Positions 26,528-36,123 of a DNA stretch of 64,000 nucleotides are shown piece by piece. The position numbers and the translations under genes are program-made. This DNA comes from CAYTEO01 sp964436825 (GTDB lineage: Bacteria; Krumholzibacteriota; Krumholzibacteriia; LZORAL124-64-63), in contig CAYTEO010000006.1 of assembly GCA_964436825.1 (NCBI GenBank), positions 1 through 64,000 on the forward strand, read 5' to 3'. Numbering within the stretch: position 1 is the stretch's first letter; each line of letters begins with the position of its first letter. The notes under the pieces were generated by a model, which was given only the letters and a program-made list of their open reading frames with translations, searched no databases and had not been told where the DNA came from.

Positions 26528-28267
26528 ATGAACCGACGCCTGATCATCCTGCTGGCCGCCGCGGTCGTGGTCGCGGCCGCGACGCCGGTCCCCGCCGGCG
26601 ACGACGCCGACCTCTACCGGCTCAACCTGCTCTGGACCAGCGACATCCACGGGCACATCGCTCCCGAGGGCGCCCGCTACATGAATCCCCAGTTCCCGCC
26701 GCCCATGGGCGGTGCGGCCTCGGCGATGACCTACATCGAGAGCGTCCGCGAACAGGCCCGCCGCAGCGGCGAGGGCGTGCTCCTGGTCGATGTCGGCGAC
26801 ATCTTCCAGGGCACCCCGGTGGGGAACAAGACCAAGGGCATGGCCGTCATCGACTACTTCAACGCGGCCGGCTTCGACTTCGTCGTCCCGGGCAACCACG
26901 ACTTCGACATGGGACGGGAGAACTGCGAGCGGCTGGCCCGCGCCAGCAGGATGCCGTGGCTCTGCTGCAACCTGCGCGACGAGAAGACCGGCGAGATCGT
27001 CGACTGGTGCCGGCCGACGGCCATGCGCGAGTTCGACGGCATCAGGATCGGGTTCATCGGCGCCATCACCCCGGCGACCAAGCAGATGTCGTTCCCGGCC
27101 AACGTCGCCGGCCTGATCTTCGATCCCCTCGTCCCCACCGTCAGCCGCTACCGGGACGAGCTGCGGGCCCAGGGCGCCGATCTCATCTTCCTGTTCGTCC
27201 ACGAGGGGCTGCCGCGCAACATCGAGTCCGCCTGGCAGCGGCTGGTCAGCGATGCGGAGACGGACCAGGAGATCCAGAACACGGCCACCCCGGGCTACGG
27301 TCATGTCGCCAGCGGATACGTCGACATGATGGAGCTGGTCCACGAGGTCAGCGGCATCGACGTCGCGGTGGGCGGGCACACCCACGTCGGTTACAACGAG
27401 CCGTGGATCGACCCGGTGACGCACACCATCTGCTTCGAGTGCTATCCCAACGGCTCCAGCGTCGGCCATGCCGTCCTGCTCATCGACCGCCGGACCAGGA
27501 CGCTGCTCGGCTACCGCAAGACCCACGACCGCGGCGTGCTGGTCAACGTCTTCGAGGACGAGCTGTGGCCCGACGAGCGGATGCGGGAGGTGCTGGCTCC
27601 CTCCATCGAGAAGGCCGAGGCGGCGATGAACACCGTCATCGGCGAGGCGGCCAGTGCCCTGACCCGCGGCGGGCCGGGAGAGAACCCGGTCGGCAACCTC
27701 GTCACCGACGCCATGCGCGAGTACTTCGACGCCGACTTCGCCTTCCAGAACCTGGGCGGCCTGCGCGCGGACATCCCGGCCGGTCCCATCACCACCCGGA
27801 CGATCTTCTCGGTCCTCCCGTTCGGCAACGAGCTGGTCGTCGTCAGGATGAAGGGCGCGCTGATCCGGCGCATCCTCGAGCGCAAGCTCCGTGGGAACTC
27901 GGGCGGCCTGTGCATCTCCGGCGCCAAGATCACCTTCAGCAGGGAGCGCCCCGACTGGGATCGCCTCTGCAGCGTCCTGATCGGGGACGAGCCCCTGGAC
28001 TACGACCGGACCTACCGAGCCGTCTGCACGAACTACCTCATCGAGGGCAACAGTGGCCTGGACTTCCTGGCCGCCATCCCCGACTCCCTGGTGGAGCTGT
28101 CCCAGATCAAGACCTCCGAGGCCGTCGAACGGTACGTCCGCAGGCACTCGCCGCTGAAGCCGCGCATCGACGACCGCTGGGTGGAGGAGCCGGACTGCAC
28201 CCAGGCGCCGTACCTCGAGGGACCGTACCTGCCCGAGCGGCAGGCCTCCCTGGCACCGTCCCGCTGA
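26528..28267 (+). CDS. 5'-nucleotidase / metallophosphatase, periplasmic
   Basis: 579 aa with a signal peptide (about 1-23). The metallophosphoesterase domain has its motifs in order: LLWTSDIHGHI (near 33-43), VDVGDIFQGTP, VVPGNHDFDMG and GGHTHVGY. A C-terminal 5'-nucleotidase domain follows (GENPVGNLVTDAMREYFDAD, then LPFGNELVVVRMKG). This is the UshA/CD73 layout, acting on nucleotides or UDP-sugars in the periplasm. The gap between GHTH and the C-domain has no membrane anchor. It starts 40 bp after the FadL-like gene, with SD GAGGAGA, and is followed by a strong hairpin at 28290-28333. Confidence 0.9.
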   Translation: MNRRLIILLAAAVVVAAATPVPAGDDADLYRLNLLWTSDIHGHIAPEGARYMNPQFPPPMGGAASAMTYIESVREQARRSGEGVLLVDVGDIFQGTPVGNKTKGMAVIDYFNAAGFDFVVPGNHDFDMGRENCERLARASRMPWLCCNLRDEKTGEIVDWCRPTAMREFDGIRIGFIGAITPATKQMSFPANVAGLIFDPLVPTVSRYRDELRAQGADLIFLFVHEGLPRNIESAWQRLVSDAETDQEIQNTATPGYGHVASGYVDMMELVHEVSGIDVAVGGHTHVGYNEPWIDPVTHTICFECYPNGSSVGHAVLLIDRRTRTLLGYRKTHDRGVLVNVFEDELWPDERMREVLAPSIEKAEAAMNTVIGEAASALTRGGPGENPVGNLVTDAMREYFDADFAFQNLGGLRADIPAGPITTRTIFSVLPFGNELVVVRMKGALIRRILERKLRGNSGGLCISGAKITFSRERPDWDRLCSVLIGDEPLDYDRTYRAVCTNYLIEGNSGLDFLAAIPDSLVELSQIKTSEAVERYVRRHSPLKPRIDDRWVEEPDCTQAPYLEGPYLPERQASLAPSR

Positions 28268-28289
28268 CCGCCGCAGCGCTTTTTCGCTC

Positions 28290-28333
28290 AAGCCCGTCCC
28301 GCCCCTTCCGATGGAAGGGACCGGAACGGGCTT
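28290..28333 (+). terminator. Long hairpin after the surface-gene block
   Basis: The outer stem AAGCCCGT (28290-28297) pairs with ACGGGCTT (28326-28333), and an inner stem CCCTTCC pairs with GGAAGGG (28303-28309 with 28313-28319). The tail (TGCGACA) is not T-rich. It separates the nucleotidase from the AAA+ gene. Confidence 0.5.
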
Positions 28334-28412
28334 TGCGACAAAGACGAACCGCGCTGGCCGCATTTGCATAGCCGGTCCCTGGCCCTGGACGATGCAACTC
28401 GAGGAGACGGCC

Positions 28413-29651
<1,239 letters not shown>

Positions 29652-29662
29652 GGCACCGCTCC

Positions 29663-29714
29663 GCGACGGGGACGGGCCGTCACGCCTCCCGGTGCCGGTG
29701 CCCGTTCCCGTCGC
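29663..29714. terminator. Long inverted repeat between convergent genes
   Basis: A 14-bp stem (29663-29676 with 29701-29714, one G-U pair) and a 24-nt loop. It sits between the AAA+ gene and the zinc-ribbon gene, which converge here, and could end both transcripts. Confidence 0.5.
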
Positions 29715-29729
29715 GCCGGTGGTCGGCGC

Positions 29730-30071
29730 TCAAGGTTCGAAGAGGATACGGCCGCAGGTCTCGCAGGTCTTGACCTTGCCCTCGTTGCTCGCCGAGGAGA
29801 ACCCGGTCGGCACGTTGGCGAAGCACCCCGTGCAGTGACCCTCCCACACCATGACCACGGGATTGTCGTACCGCTTCCGCAACCGCAGGTAGTACTGCCG
29901 GTGGCGGGGATCCACCTGCTGCAGCAGGCTGTCGATCGTCTCGCGGATCCGTGCGGCGTCCAGGGGGAAGCCCATCTCCTCCATCTTGGCGGAGCGTTCG
30001 GGATCCTCGGCGTCCCGGAGCTGCAGCTCCAGGTTCTGGATGGAGATCAGCAGCGCGAGCTGTCGGTTCAT
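29730..30071 (-). CDS. C4-type zinc ribbon protein, CdsZ-like
   Basis: 113 aa. An N-terminal helical stretch (about 1-65; MNRQLALLISIQNLELQLRD) is followed by a zinc ribbon with CTGC and CETCGR knuckles and the terminal GRILFEP. It resembles the short, C-terminal end of the coiled-coil plus zinc-ribbon family (CdsZ/DUF164-like), which is usually about 230-250 aa, so half the normal coiled coil is absent. Function is unsettled; nucleic-acid binding is often assumed. The ATG overlaps the stop of the upstream EIIA gene (ATGA), so the two form an operon. Confidence 0.75.
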   Translation of the reverse strand: MNRQLALLISIQNLELQLRDAEDPERSAKMEEMGFPLDAARIRETIDSLLQQVDPRHRQYYLRLRKRYDNPVVMVWEGHCTGCFANVPTGFSSASNEGKVKTCETCGRILFEP

Positions 30072-30535
30072 GAGGCGCCCTCCAGCAGGACCTGGCAGAA
30101 GCTGTCGTAGTCGGGAGCGGCCATCGCCTTCTCCCGGACCTCCTCGTTCTGCATCAGCTCGGTCAGGACGGCCAGCGACCGGATGTACTGGTTGCCCACG
30201 TCCTGGGGCGGGGCCACGAGCATGAAGAAGAGGTGGGTGGGCTGGCCGTCGATGGAGTCGAAATCGACCCCCTTGCTGGAGCGGGCGATCACGATCAGCA
30301 GTTGCTGGGTGGCGAGGGTCCGTCCGTGGGGGAAGGCGACGCCGGGGCCGACGGCGGTGCTGCTGAGGGCCTCCCTGTTCTTCAGCATCTCGAGGATCGT
30401 GTCCTTGTAGCGCAGGGGAGTGTCGGCGATCAGCGCCTCGACCATCTCCTCCAGCACGCCCTCCTTGTCCGTCGCCGTCAGCTCCGGGAGGAACCGGGCC
30501 GGCGAGGTGAGCTTGACGACATCCTGGATCTCCAT
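30068..30535 (-). CDS. PTS EIIA type-2 domain protein (PtsN-like), second copy
   Basis: 155 aa of the EIIA-Fru/Ntr fold. The phosphoacceptor His is in VGPGVAFPHGRT (near 67). The C-terminal FFMLVAPPQDVGNQYIRSLAVL stretch is typical of PtsN-like proteins. With no PTS permease or phosphorelay genes nearby, it is probably regulatory. ATG 30535 is used because AAGGTGG lies five bases upstream; a GTG three codons earlier is possible. It is the first gene of an operon with the zinc-ribbon protein and is divergent from rsgA. Confidence 0.88.
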   Translation of the reverse strand: MEIQDVVKLTSPARFLPELTATDKEGVLEEMVEALIADTPLRYKDTILEMLKNREALSSTAVGPGVAFPHGRTLATQQLLIVIARSSKGVDFDSIDGQPTHLFFMLVAPPQDVGNQYIRSLAVLTELMQNEEVREKAMAAPDYDSFCQVLLEGAS

Positions 30536-30587
30536 CGAATCCACCTTGTCCGGCGTTCAGTTGTGGCGGAACATGCGCACCGGGGAA

Positions 30588-30615
30588 AACTAAGCGATGG
30601 AACCCGAGAGCTCAA
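30588..30615 (-). promoter_or_regulatory. Promoter of the EIIA-zinc ribbon operon
   Basis: On the minus strand TTGAGC (complement of 30610-30615) and TTAGTT (complement of 30588-30593) are 16 bp apart, about 53 bp upstream of the EIIA ATG. The A/T-rich -10 stands out locally. Confidence 0.45.
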
Positions 30616-30689
30616 GACGCATTTCCCTTGATCAACGATCGACAGGTACCAGCGGTGACCACCCGTAGAGAGAGAAGGAGGAGCAATCC

Positions 30690-31628
30690 TTGACCACCGA
30701 CCTGCGCGAGGGAATCGTCCTGCGGGCCCAGAGTGGGCACTGCTACGTGGCCACGCCGGACGGCCAGCAATGGCACTGCGTGGTGAGGGGGCGGCTCAAG
30801 AGCGGTCCGCGGACGACGCAGACCGTCGTCGTGGCGGGGGACCGGGTCCGCTTCCGCCCCGCTCCCGGGGAGGAGCGCGAGGCGGTCCTGGAGGAGGTCC
30901 TGCCCCGGCGGAACCGCGTCTCGCGCCGGACCTCGCGGCGCGACCGGGGCCGCCACGAGCAGGTGCTGATGGCCAACCTGGACCAGGTTCTCGTCGTCCA
31001 GTCCGTCGCCCGACCCGACCCGCGGCCCGGTTTCGTGGACCGGCTGCTGGCGGCCGCGGAGCAGGACGGCGTCCGGGGGCTGCTCTGCCTGAACAAGTGC
31101 GACCTGGCGCCCGAGCGCGCGCGGGACCCCGCCTGGGACTGGTACGCGCGGATCGGCTACCCGGTCCTGCGGACATCGGCGGAGACGGGGGAGGGACTGG
31201 ACGCGCTGCGCGAGGCCCTGGCCGGCAGGGTGACCCTCCTGCTGGGCGCCTCGGGAACCGGGAAGAGTTCCCTGATCTCCCGGGCCACGGGGCGGGAACT
31301 GAGGGTCGGCGACGTGACCGGCAAGACGGGACTGGGGCGTCACACGACGACCCACACGGAACTCTACCCCGTCGGTCGGGACGGTTACATCGCCGACTCG
31401 CCCGGCCTGCGCGGGTTCGACCTGTGGGGCGTCGAGCCCCAGGAGCTGGCCGACCTGTTCCCGGACATCCGGGAAGAGGCGGCGAACTGCCGCTTCAGCA
31501 GCTGTCTCCATGCCGAGGAGCCCGACTGCGGGGTCAAGCAGGCCGTTGCCGAGGGGCGCCTTCCCGACTGGCGCTACAAGGCCTACCGTTCCCTGCTCGA
31601 GGAGGTCAAGGCGCGGCCGCGCTGGTGA
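30690..31628 (+). CDS. rsgA: Small-ribosomal-subunit biogenesis GTPase RsgA
   Basis: 312-aa circularly permuted GTPase that checks late 30S subunit maturation. The order is OB-fold (about 1-75), NKCD (135-138), P-loop GASGTGKS (186-193) and DSPG (236-239), diagnostic of the permutation. The C-terminal zinc site is complete: Cys267, Cys272, His274 and Cys280. TTG at 30690 is the start: it has an excellent SD (AAGGAGGAG) and no ATG or GTG fits the family N-terminus, so initiation is non-standard. It stands alone between divergent EIIA and a small convergent ORF. Confidence 0.94.
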   Translation: MTTDLREGIVLRAQSGHCYVATPDGQQWHCVVRGRLKSGPRTTQTVVVAGDRVRFRPAPGEEREAVLEEVLPRRNRVSRRTSRRDRGRHEQVLMANLDQVLVVQSVARPDPRPGFVDRLLAAAEQDGVRGLLCLNKCDLAPERARDPAWDWYARIGYPVLRTSAETGEGLDALREALAGRVTLLLGASGTGKSSLISRATGRELRVGDVTGKTGLGRHTTTHTELYPVGRDGYIADSPGLRGFDLWGVEPQELADLFPDIREEAANCRFSSCLHAEEPDCGVKQAVAEGRLPDWRYKAYRSLLEEVKARPRW

Positions 31629-31652
31629 GACGACGGCGGGACGCGACCGGGT

Positions 31653-31892
31653 TCAGCGCCAGAGGTCGCGGTAGAAGAAGACGGCCTCGGATCCCTCGTG
31701 GAGCAGGTGATCCAGCGGTGCCAGGCCGGTCAGCTTGCGGTAGTGGACGGCGCGCTCGGCCCGGCGAGCCGCCAGCCAGCCGGGCAGGTTCCCTCCCAGC
31801 AGCAGGGGGGCCTTGGCCACCGTCTCGTAGTTGATCAGGGCCCCCGTGGCAATGCCCAGCAGGACGAGGATTGCGGTTTGCAATCGATGCAC
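31653..31892 (-). CDS. Small hypothetical membrane protein, 79 aa
   Basis: 79 aa with one N-terminal hydrophobic segment (TAILVLLGIATGALI, about 6-20), then a basic, aromatic soluble tail ending FFYRDLWR. It could be a signal anchor with a short domain outside the membrane. The GTG start has AGGAGG about 11 nt upstream on the minus strand. Its 3' end lies 25 bp from rsgA, convergent, and its 5' end is divergent from the GT9 gene. Codon choice at third positions is GC-rich, as in neighbouring genes. No family recognised. Confidence 0.5.
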   Translation of the reverse strand: MHRLQTAILVLLGIATGALINYETVAKAPLLLGGNLPGWLAARRAERAVHYRKLTGLAPLDHLLHEGSEAVFFYRDLWR

Positions 31893-31966
31893 GATGTTTA
31901 CGACCTCCTGGCAGGTGTTCCAGCAAGGCCGGTGCCAGCGTGGGTGCCGCGGAAAGAGGCAGCGGG

Positions 31967-33097
31967 ATGACGGTGCGCAGGTCGATCAAGCGGCTCGTCT
32001 CCGGGTGGGTGGCGCGCCTGGCCCGGCGCCCCCGCGCGGGGTCGCTGGACGAGATCATCGCCACCGCCCCGGGCCGGGTCCTCGTCGTCAGGCAGCACAA
32101 CCAGATGGGGGACATGGTCTGCGCGACGCCGGCCCTGCGCGCCATCGCCCGGACCTTCGCTCGCGCCGAGATCGCGCTGGTCTGCGCGCCGGTCAACCGT
32201 GACGTCGTCCTCCACAACCCGCACCTGTCGCGGGTCTTCGTCTTCGACAAGCGCGCCTGCACCCGGCCGGCGCCGTTGTGGCGGTTCGTGCGCGAGCTGC
32301 GCCGCTGGCGACCCGACGTGGTGATCGTCCTCAACTCGGTCTCCTACTCCGTGACCAGTGCCGCCCTGGCCCGCGCTTCGGGCGCCCGCTGGCTCATCGG
32401 GGGGGACAGCGCCCCCTACGGCTTCGACATCAGCCGCCACGCCTACTCCCTGGTCATGCCGGCCTCGCCGGAGGTCGACCGGTACGCCGTCCGGCACCAC
32501 CTGGCGCCCCTGGAGGCGATCGGCATCGTCCCCGACGGGGAGTGGACCGAGGTCGTCCCCTCGGCTGACGAGCGGCAGGCGGCGGACCGCCTGATCGAGG
32601 CGGTCCCCGGTGACGGGCCGCTCTGGGTCCTCCACCCGGGGGCCGGCAAGCGGGAGAACCTGTGGCCGGCCGAGCGCTTCGCGCAGGTGGCCGAGCGGGT
32701 GCTGTCCGGAAGGCGACGCCTGCTGGTCCTGCAGGGGCCGGCCGACGCCGCCGTCCTGGCCCGGTTCCGCCACGAGCTGGAGCAGCGGGCCGGGGACGGG
32801 CCGCGGTATGCCGTCAACCCGCCCGTTCCGGTCGGCGTCTGCGCCGCCATCCTGGAGAGGGCCGACCGTTTCCTGTGCAACGACACGGGGTTGATGCACG
32901 TGGCCGGTGCCGTCGGGACCCCGACGGTGGCCCTGTTCGGTCCGACCGATCCCGACCTCTGGGCGCCTCGCAGCCCTCGCCTGCGGGCCCTGCGCGGCGA
33001 CGGCGGTCGCCTGGAGTCCCTGTCGGTGGAGGAAGTCTGGCAGGCGTGGGAATCCCTTCCCGCGCGTGGCAGCGAGCCTGGGAAGGACGTCCCATGA
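31967..33097 (+). CDS. Family 9 glycosyltransferase (heptosyltransferase-like)
   Basis: 376 aa GT-B enzyme. The N-terminal VLVVRQHNQMGDMVCATPAL is the GT9 signature (QLGDxxxxTP). The donor-binding C-terminal half has VLHPGAGK...LWPAERFA and CNDTGLMHVAGAVGTPTVALFGPTDP. GT9 enzymes add heptose or related sugars to LPS inner core from the cytoplasmic side. ATG 31967 follows GGAAAGAGG. The stop overlaps the ATG of the site-2 protease gene (ATGA). The exact sugar is not predictable. Confidence 0.9.
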   Translation: MTVRRSIKRLVSGWVARLARRPRAGSLDEIIATAPGRVLVVRQHNQMGDMVCATPALRAIARTFARAEIALVCAPVNRDVVLHNPHLSRVFVFDKRACTRPAPLWRFVRELRRWRPDVVIVLNSVSYSVTSAALARASGARWLIGGDSAPYGFDISRHAYSLVMPASPEVDRYAVRHHLAPLEAIGIVPDGEWTEVVPSADERQAADRLIEAVPGDGPLWVLHPGAGKRENLWPAERFAQVAERVLSGRRRLLVLQGPADAAVLARFRHELEQRAGDGPRYAVNPPVPVGVCAAILERADRFLCNDTGLMHVAGAVGTPTVALFGPTDPDLWAPRSPRLRALRGDGGRLESLSVEEVWQAWESLPARGSEPGKDVP

Positions 33098-33762
33098 ACC
33101 TGCCGCTGATGTTGCTGGTCCTGGTCTTCTCGTTGACCGTCCACGAGAGCGCCCACGCCTGGGCGGCGTGGCGCCTGGGCGATCCGACGGCCCGCGACCG
33201 GGGGAGGATCTCCCTGAATCCCCTGGTCCACCTGGACTGGCTCGGGTCGGTCGTCGTTCCGGTCGTCCTGGCGCTGCTGCCCGGCGGGCTGATGTTCGGC
33301 TGGGCCAAGCCGGTCCCGGTGGAGTACCGCAACCTGCGGCATCCCCGTCGCGACCACGCCTGGATCGCGACGGCGGGGCCGGCCAGCAACCTGGTGCTGG
33401 CCGCCGTCTTCGCCCTGCTGCTGGGCGTGACCTGGGGCCTCTCCCTGGGACATCCGCTGACCGGGATGACGGCCAGGATCGTCTCCTTCCTTCACGTCCT
33501 GGCCAACTGGGGCATCATCCTCAACGTGCTGCTCGCCCTGTTCAACCTGATCCCCGTCCCCCCCCTGGACGGGAGCTGGATCCTGCTGGCCACCCTCCCC
33601 GACCACCAGGCGCGGGCCTACCTCCGGTTCGGGCGCTACGGGCTGATCGTCCTGCTGATCGCCCTGAACACGGGTCTGGGGAGGTTGCTCGGGGCGTGGG
33701 TGGAGGCGGTCGCGCGCCTCTATCTCTCCCTGGCGGCGGCGGTCGGCCGTTTCCTGCTCTGA
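33094..33762 (+). CDS. Site-2 protease family intramembrane metallopeptidase (M50)
   Basis: 222 aa with five to six membrane helices. The zinc-binding HESAH is at residues 17-21 in the first helix, and the second motif, NLIPVPPLDG, supplies the Asp ligand later. There is no PDZ domain, so it belongs to the short S2P/FtsH-associated-like group and not the RseP type. Probably cleaves membrane-embedded substrates; the substrate is unknown. It is translationally coupled to the GT9 gene and ends before a perfect hairpin shared with the convergent lipoprotein gene. Confidence 0.9.
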   Translation: MNLPLMLLVLVFSLTVHESAHAWAAWRLGDPTARDRGRISLNPLVHLDWLGSVVVPVVLALLPGGLMFGWAKPVPVEYRNLRHPRRDHAWIATAGPASNLVLAAVFALLLGVTWGLSLGHPLTGMTARIVSFLHVLANWGIILNVLLALFNLIPVPPLDGSWILLATLPDHQARAYLRFGRYGLIVLLIALNTGLGRLLGAWVEAVARLYLSLAAAVGRFLL

Positions 33763-33773
33763 GGAACGAGACA

Positions 33774-33801
33774 ACGGGCGGGATCCTCCGATCCCGCCCG
33801 T
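33774..33801. terminator. Perfect 12-bp hairpin between convergent genes
   Basis: ACGGGCGGGATC (33774-33785) pairs fully with GATCCCGCCCGT (33790-33801) around a CTCC loop. It lies between the site-2 protease and the lipoprotein gene. It has no T run on either strand. Confidence 0.6.
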
Positions 33802-33824
33802 CGACCGTTGCCCTGCGTCGGGAA

Positions 33825-34247
33825 CTAGGGGGTGTCCGGCAGATAGGTCCCGAAGTACTCGTCGACCGTGACGGTCACCGTCGTGTAGGCGCTCTCGTTG
33901 CCGCTCAGGTCGACGGCCGTCACCTCGTAGACGTTCGCCGCCCCCACGATGGGATGGGTGTCGACGTACCAGTTCTGGGGCATGGGGTCGCTGACCAGGG
34001 TCGCCCTGCGATCACCGTTGACCCGGTAGACACGGAACCCGGCGAAATCGGCATCGGTCGTGTTCGGGGCCCAGTTCAGCACGACCTGGTCTTCCCAGGC
34101 CTGCCCGCTGAGGTCGTTGGGGACAGCCGGCGGAGCGGTGTCGATGGCAGTGCCGGTCGGCGAGCTGCTGTCGCTGCTGCACCCGACCAGGGCCACCAGG
34201 CCGAGCAGGACCATGACGGCCATCAGGTTCCTCGTCTTGACTCCCAC
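33825..34247 (-). CDS. Lipoprotein with one fibronectin type III domain
   Basis: 140 aa. The signal peptide ends in a lipobox (LVGC, Cys23) followed by a Ser-rich linker. A single fibronectin type III-like beta domain (about 38-125) follows, with APPAVPNDLSG, the VVLNWAPN strand, FRVYRV and YEVTAVDLSGNES. Such domains mediate protein or glycan contacts. The start is GTG 34247 with AAGGAGG seven bases upstream. It is probably exported and anchored to a membrane. No partner gene is evident; the gene stands alone, convergent with the site-2 protease. Confidence 0.8.
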   Translation of the reverse strand: MGVKTRNLMAVMVLLGLVALVGCSSDSSSPTGTAIDTAPPAVPNDLSGQAWEDQVVLNWAPNTTDADFAGFRVYRVNGDRRATLVSDPMPQNWYVDTHPIVGAANVYEVTAVDLSGNESAYTTVTVTVDEYFGTYLPDTP

Positions 34248-34511
34248 GTTCCATCCTCCTTGCCAGGGAAACGGTTACCGGCATCCCGCCGGTGGTCTCG
34301 TAAGCGATTCATCGGTTGTCGGCGCCGCCACTTGACGAAGAAGGTGGCACCCTGTCCGTCCCGGTTCTGCAAGGCCGGTGCCAGGCCGTCCGGCCGGCGC
34401 GTCCGCTTTCCTATCTTCATTGGCGGGAACCGGTTGTGGCGCTCCGCCGTGTCGCGCGAGGCAGGAAGGGAACACCTTGTCGTTCCCTGCGAGGGCCCGT
34501 GGTGGCCCGTC

Positions 34512-34539
34512 TTGCCTCATCCGGGAGGGTCGGTATTGC
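34512..34539 (+). promoter_or_regulatory. Candidate promoter upstream of HU
   Basis: TTGCCT (34512-34517) and TATTGC (34534-34539) are 16 bp apart. It would give HU a leader of about 190 nt that contains the short ORF at 34557. Confidence 0.35.
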
Positions 34540-34556
34540 GAACTGCAAGGAGGACC

Positions 34557-34616
34557 GTGTCGCCACACAGGTCCGTCACCGGGAGCGGTTGCACCCGCAC
34601 GGCAGTATCTTCCTGA
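34557..34616 (+). CDS. Possible 19-aa leader peptide upstream of HU
   Basis: GTG start with AAGGAGG ending four bases before it, one of the best SD sequences in the window, reading 19 codons to TGA. The product is polar (Ser, Thr, Arg). With such an SD in a non-coding leader, it may be a regulatory upstream ORF for the HU gene, or a relic. The peptide sequence itself suggests no function. Confidence 0.3.
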   Translation: MSPHRSVTGSGCTRTAVSS

Positions 34617-34734
34617 ACCGCGCCGGCGTTGTCCCCGGAAGGAAAATCCCCTTGACATAGATGGAGTTATGCCGGAGGATCGGCAATCGAGGCAGCATCG
34701 AGTGGCCCAGCCAGACCAGAGAAAGGGGAGGTCG

Positions 34735-35016
34735 ATGACGAAGGCCGATATCGTGGAAGCGATCGCCCAGAAGGAAGGCATGCCCAAGAAGGACGTGGGC
34801 ATCGTGATCGATGATTTCCTGGAGAAGATCGGCGAGTTGCTGAGCGAGGGGAAGCACCTCGAGATCCGTGGCTTCGGCACCTTCAAGGTCAAGGAGCGCA
34901 AGGCCCGCATGGCCCGCAACCCCCGCACAGGACAGCAGGTGCCGGTCCCGGCGCGACGGGTTCCCGTCTTCAAGGTATCCAAGATGCTGAAGGACCGGGT
35001 GGCGGCCGGTTCCTGA
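34735..35016 (+). CDS. hup: HU-family DNA-binding protein
   Basis: 93-aa HU/IHF protein. It begins MTKADIVEAIAQKEGMPKKD and has the GFGTFKVKERKAR strand and the RNPRTGQ motif at the tip of the DNA-binding arm. It binds and bends DNA as a dimer and packs the nucleoid. SD AAAGGGGAGG precedes ATG 34735. A hairpin at 35046-35072 follows. HU and IHF cannot be separated with certainty; the RNPRTGQ arm is found in both. Confidence 0.95.
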   Translation: MTKADIVEAIAQKEGMPKKDVGIVIDDFLEKIGELLSEGKHLEIRGFGTFKVKERKARMARNPRTGQQVPVPARRVPVFKVSKMLKDRVAAGS

Positions 35017-35045
35017 GTCGCCACCTGGTCCGTCATCAGAGCAAG

Positions 35046-35072
35046 AGGCCTTCTCCGGGCAGGAGGGGGCCT
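35046..35072 (+). terminator. Hairpin after HU
   Basis: AGGCCTTCTCC (35046-35056) pairs with GGAGGGGGCCT (35062-35072), including two G-U pairs, around GGGCA. The tail is GTTGCG. It lies 25 bp before the threonine aldolase start and could be a terminator or attenuator. Confidence 0.45.
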
Positions 35073-35097
35073 GTTGCGTGCTCCCGGGAGAGAGACG

Positions 35098-36123
35098 ATG
35101 CCCTGGATCGACATGCGCAGCGACACCGTCACCCAGCCCACTCCGGCCATGCGGGAGGCGATGGCGGCGGCAGCCGTGGGGGACGACGTCTTCGGGGACG
35201 ATCCGACGGTCAACGAGCTGCAGGAGCGGACCGCCGCCCTGCTGGGCAAGGAGGCGGCCCTGCTGCTGCCCAGCGGGACGATGGCCAACCAGGTGGCCCT
35301 GCGGGCGTTGACCCGCCGGGGTGACCAGGTCGTCTGCGAGGACGGCGCCCACGTCTACCGCTACGAGGCCGGGGCGCCGGCGGCCCTGTCGGGACTCCTG
35401 CTGACCCCCGTCCCGGCCCCCGGCGGGGCGCTGGGCTGGGACCTGATCGAGCCCCACCTCAACCCCGACGACGCCCACTTCGCGCCGCCGTCGCTGGTCT
35501 GCCTGGAGAACAGCCACAACCGGGCGGGCGGTCGGATCGTTCCCCAGGAGGTCGTGGTCGAGGTGGGACGGCAGGCCCACGCCCGCGGTCTCTCCCTCCA
35601 CCTGGACGGGGCGCGGCTGTGGAACGTCCACGCCGCCACGGGGATTCCCCTGGCCGAGCTGGCGGCGCCGGCGGACACGGTCAGCGTCTGCTTCTCCAAG
35701 GGGCTGGGGGCGCCGGTCGGTTCGCTGCTGGTCGGACCGCGCGAGGTCATCGCCCGGGCCCATCGGGCCCGCAAGCTCTTCGGGGGCGGGATGCGCCAGG
35801 CGGGAATCCTGGCGGCGGCCTGTCTCCACGCCCTGGACCACCACCTGCCCCTGCTGCGCGAGGATCACCGGCGGGCGCGGCGGCTGGCCGAGGGACTGGC
35901 CAATCCGGCCCTGGCCCTTGATCATCCCGTGGAAACGAATATCGTGATCCTGCGGGTCGCCGACCCGGCCGCCCTGCTGGCCCACCTGCGCGAGCGCGGG
36001 ATCCTGGCCGTCGGCTTCGGACCGGGGCGGGTCAGGCTGACGACCCATCTGATGATCGACGACGCGGCCGTCACTGCCGTCCTGGCGGCCCTGAACGACT
36101 ATTCCGGGGAGGCCCTTTCATGA
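35098..36123 (+). CDS. ltaE: Low-specificity L-threonine aldolase
   Basis: 341-aa fold-type I PLP enzyme that splits threonine or allo-threonine to glycine and acetaldehyde. The N-terminal MRSDTVTQPTPAMREAM and DDVFGDDPTVNELQ are diagnostic of the family. LDGARLWN contributes the Asp that contacts the PLP pyridine, and the PLP lysine lies in VSVCFSKGLGAP. SD GGGAGAGAG precedes ATG 35098. The stop is shared with the start of nadE (ATGA), starting a run of coupled genes through tmk. Confidence 0.93.
   Translation: MPWIDMRSDTVTQPTPAMREAMAAAAVGDDVFGDDPTVNELQERTAALLGKEAALLLPSGTMANQVALRALTRRGDQVVCEDGAHVYRYEAGAPAALSGLLLTPVPAPGGALGWDLIEPHLNPDDAHFAPPSLVCLENSHNRAGGRIVPQEVVVEVGRQAHARGLSLHLDGARLWNVHAATGIPLAELAAPADTVSVCFSKGLGAPVGSLLVGPREVIARAHRARKLFGGGMRQAGILAAACLHALDHHLPLLREDHRRARRLAEGLANPALALDHPVETNIVILRVADPAALLAHLRERGILAVGFGPGRVRLTTHLMIDDAAVTAVLAALNDYSGEALS

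Larger units (their letters stand above)
34248..34734. other. 487-bp intergenic region between lipoprotein and HU genes
   Basis: Non-coding gap holding divergent upstream regions. It contains a hairpin GGGAAC-N8-GTTCCC (34468-34487), a promoter-like TTGCCT-N16-TATTGC (34512-34539), a 19-codon ORF with a strong SD (34557-34616) and a consensus TTGACA (34652-34657) without a convincing -10 element. Stop codons interrupt all longer frames that could fit a gene, and no tRNA-like cloverleaf is visible. Confidence 0.5.

Noticed and set aside
34652..34657. TTGACA as the -35 element of the HU promoter
   Set aside because: With 16-18 bp spacing the -10 position reads GGAGGA/GAGGAT, with no match; the TTATGC nearby is only 9 bp away.
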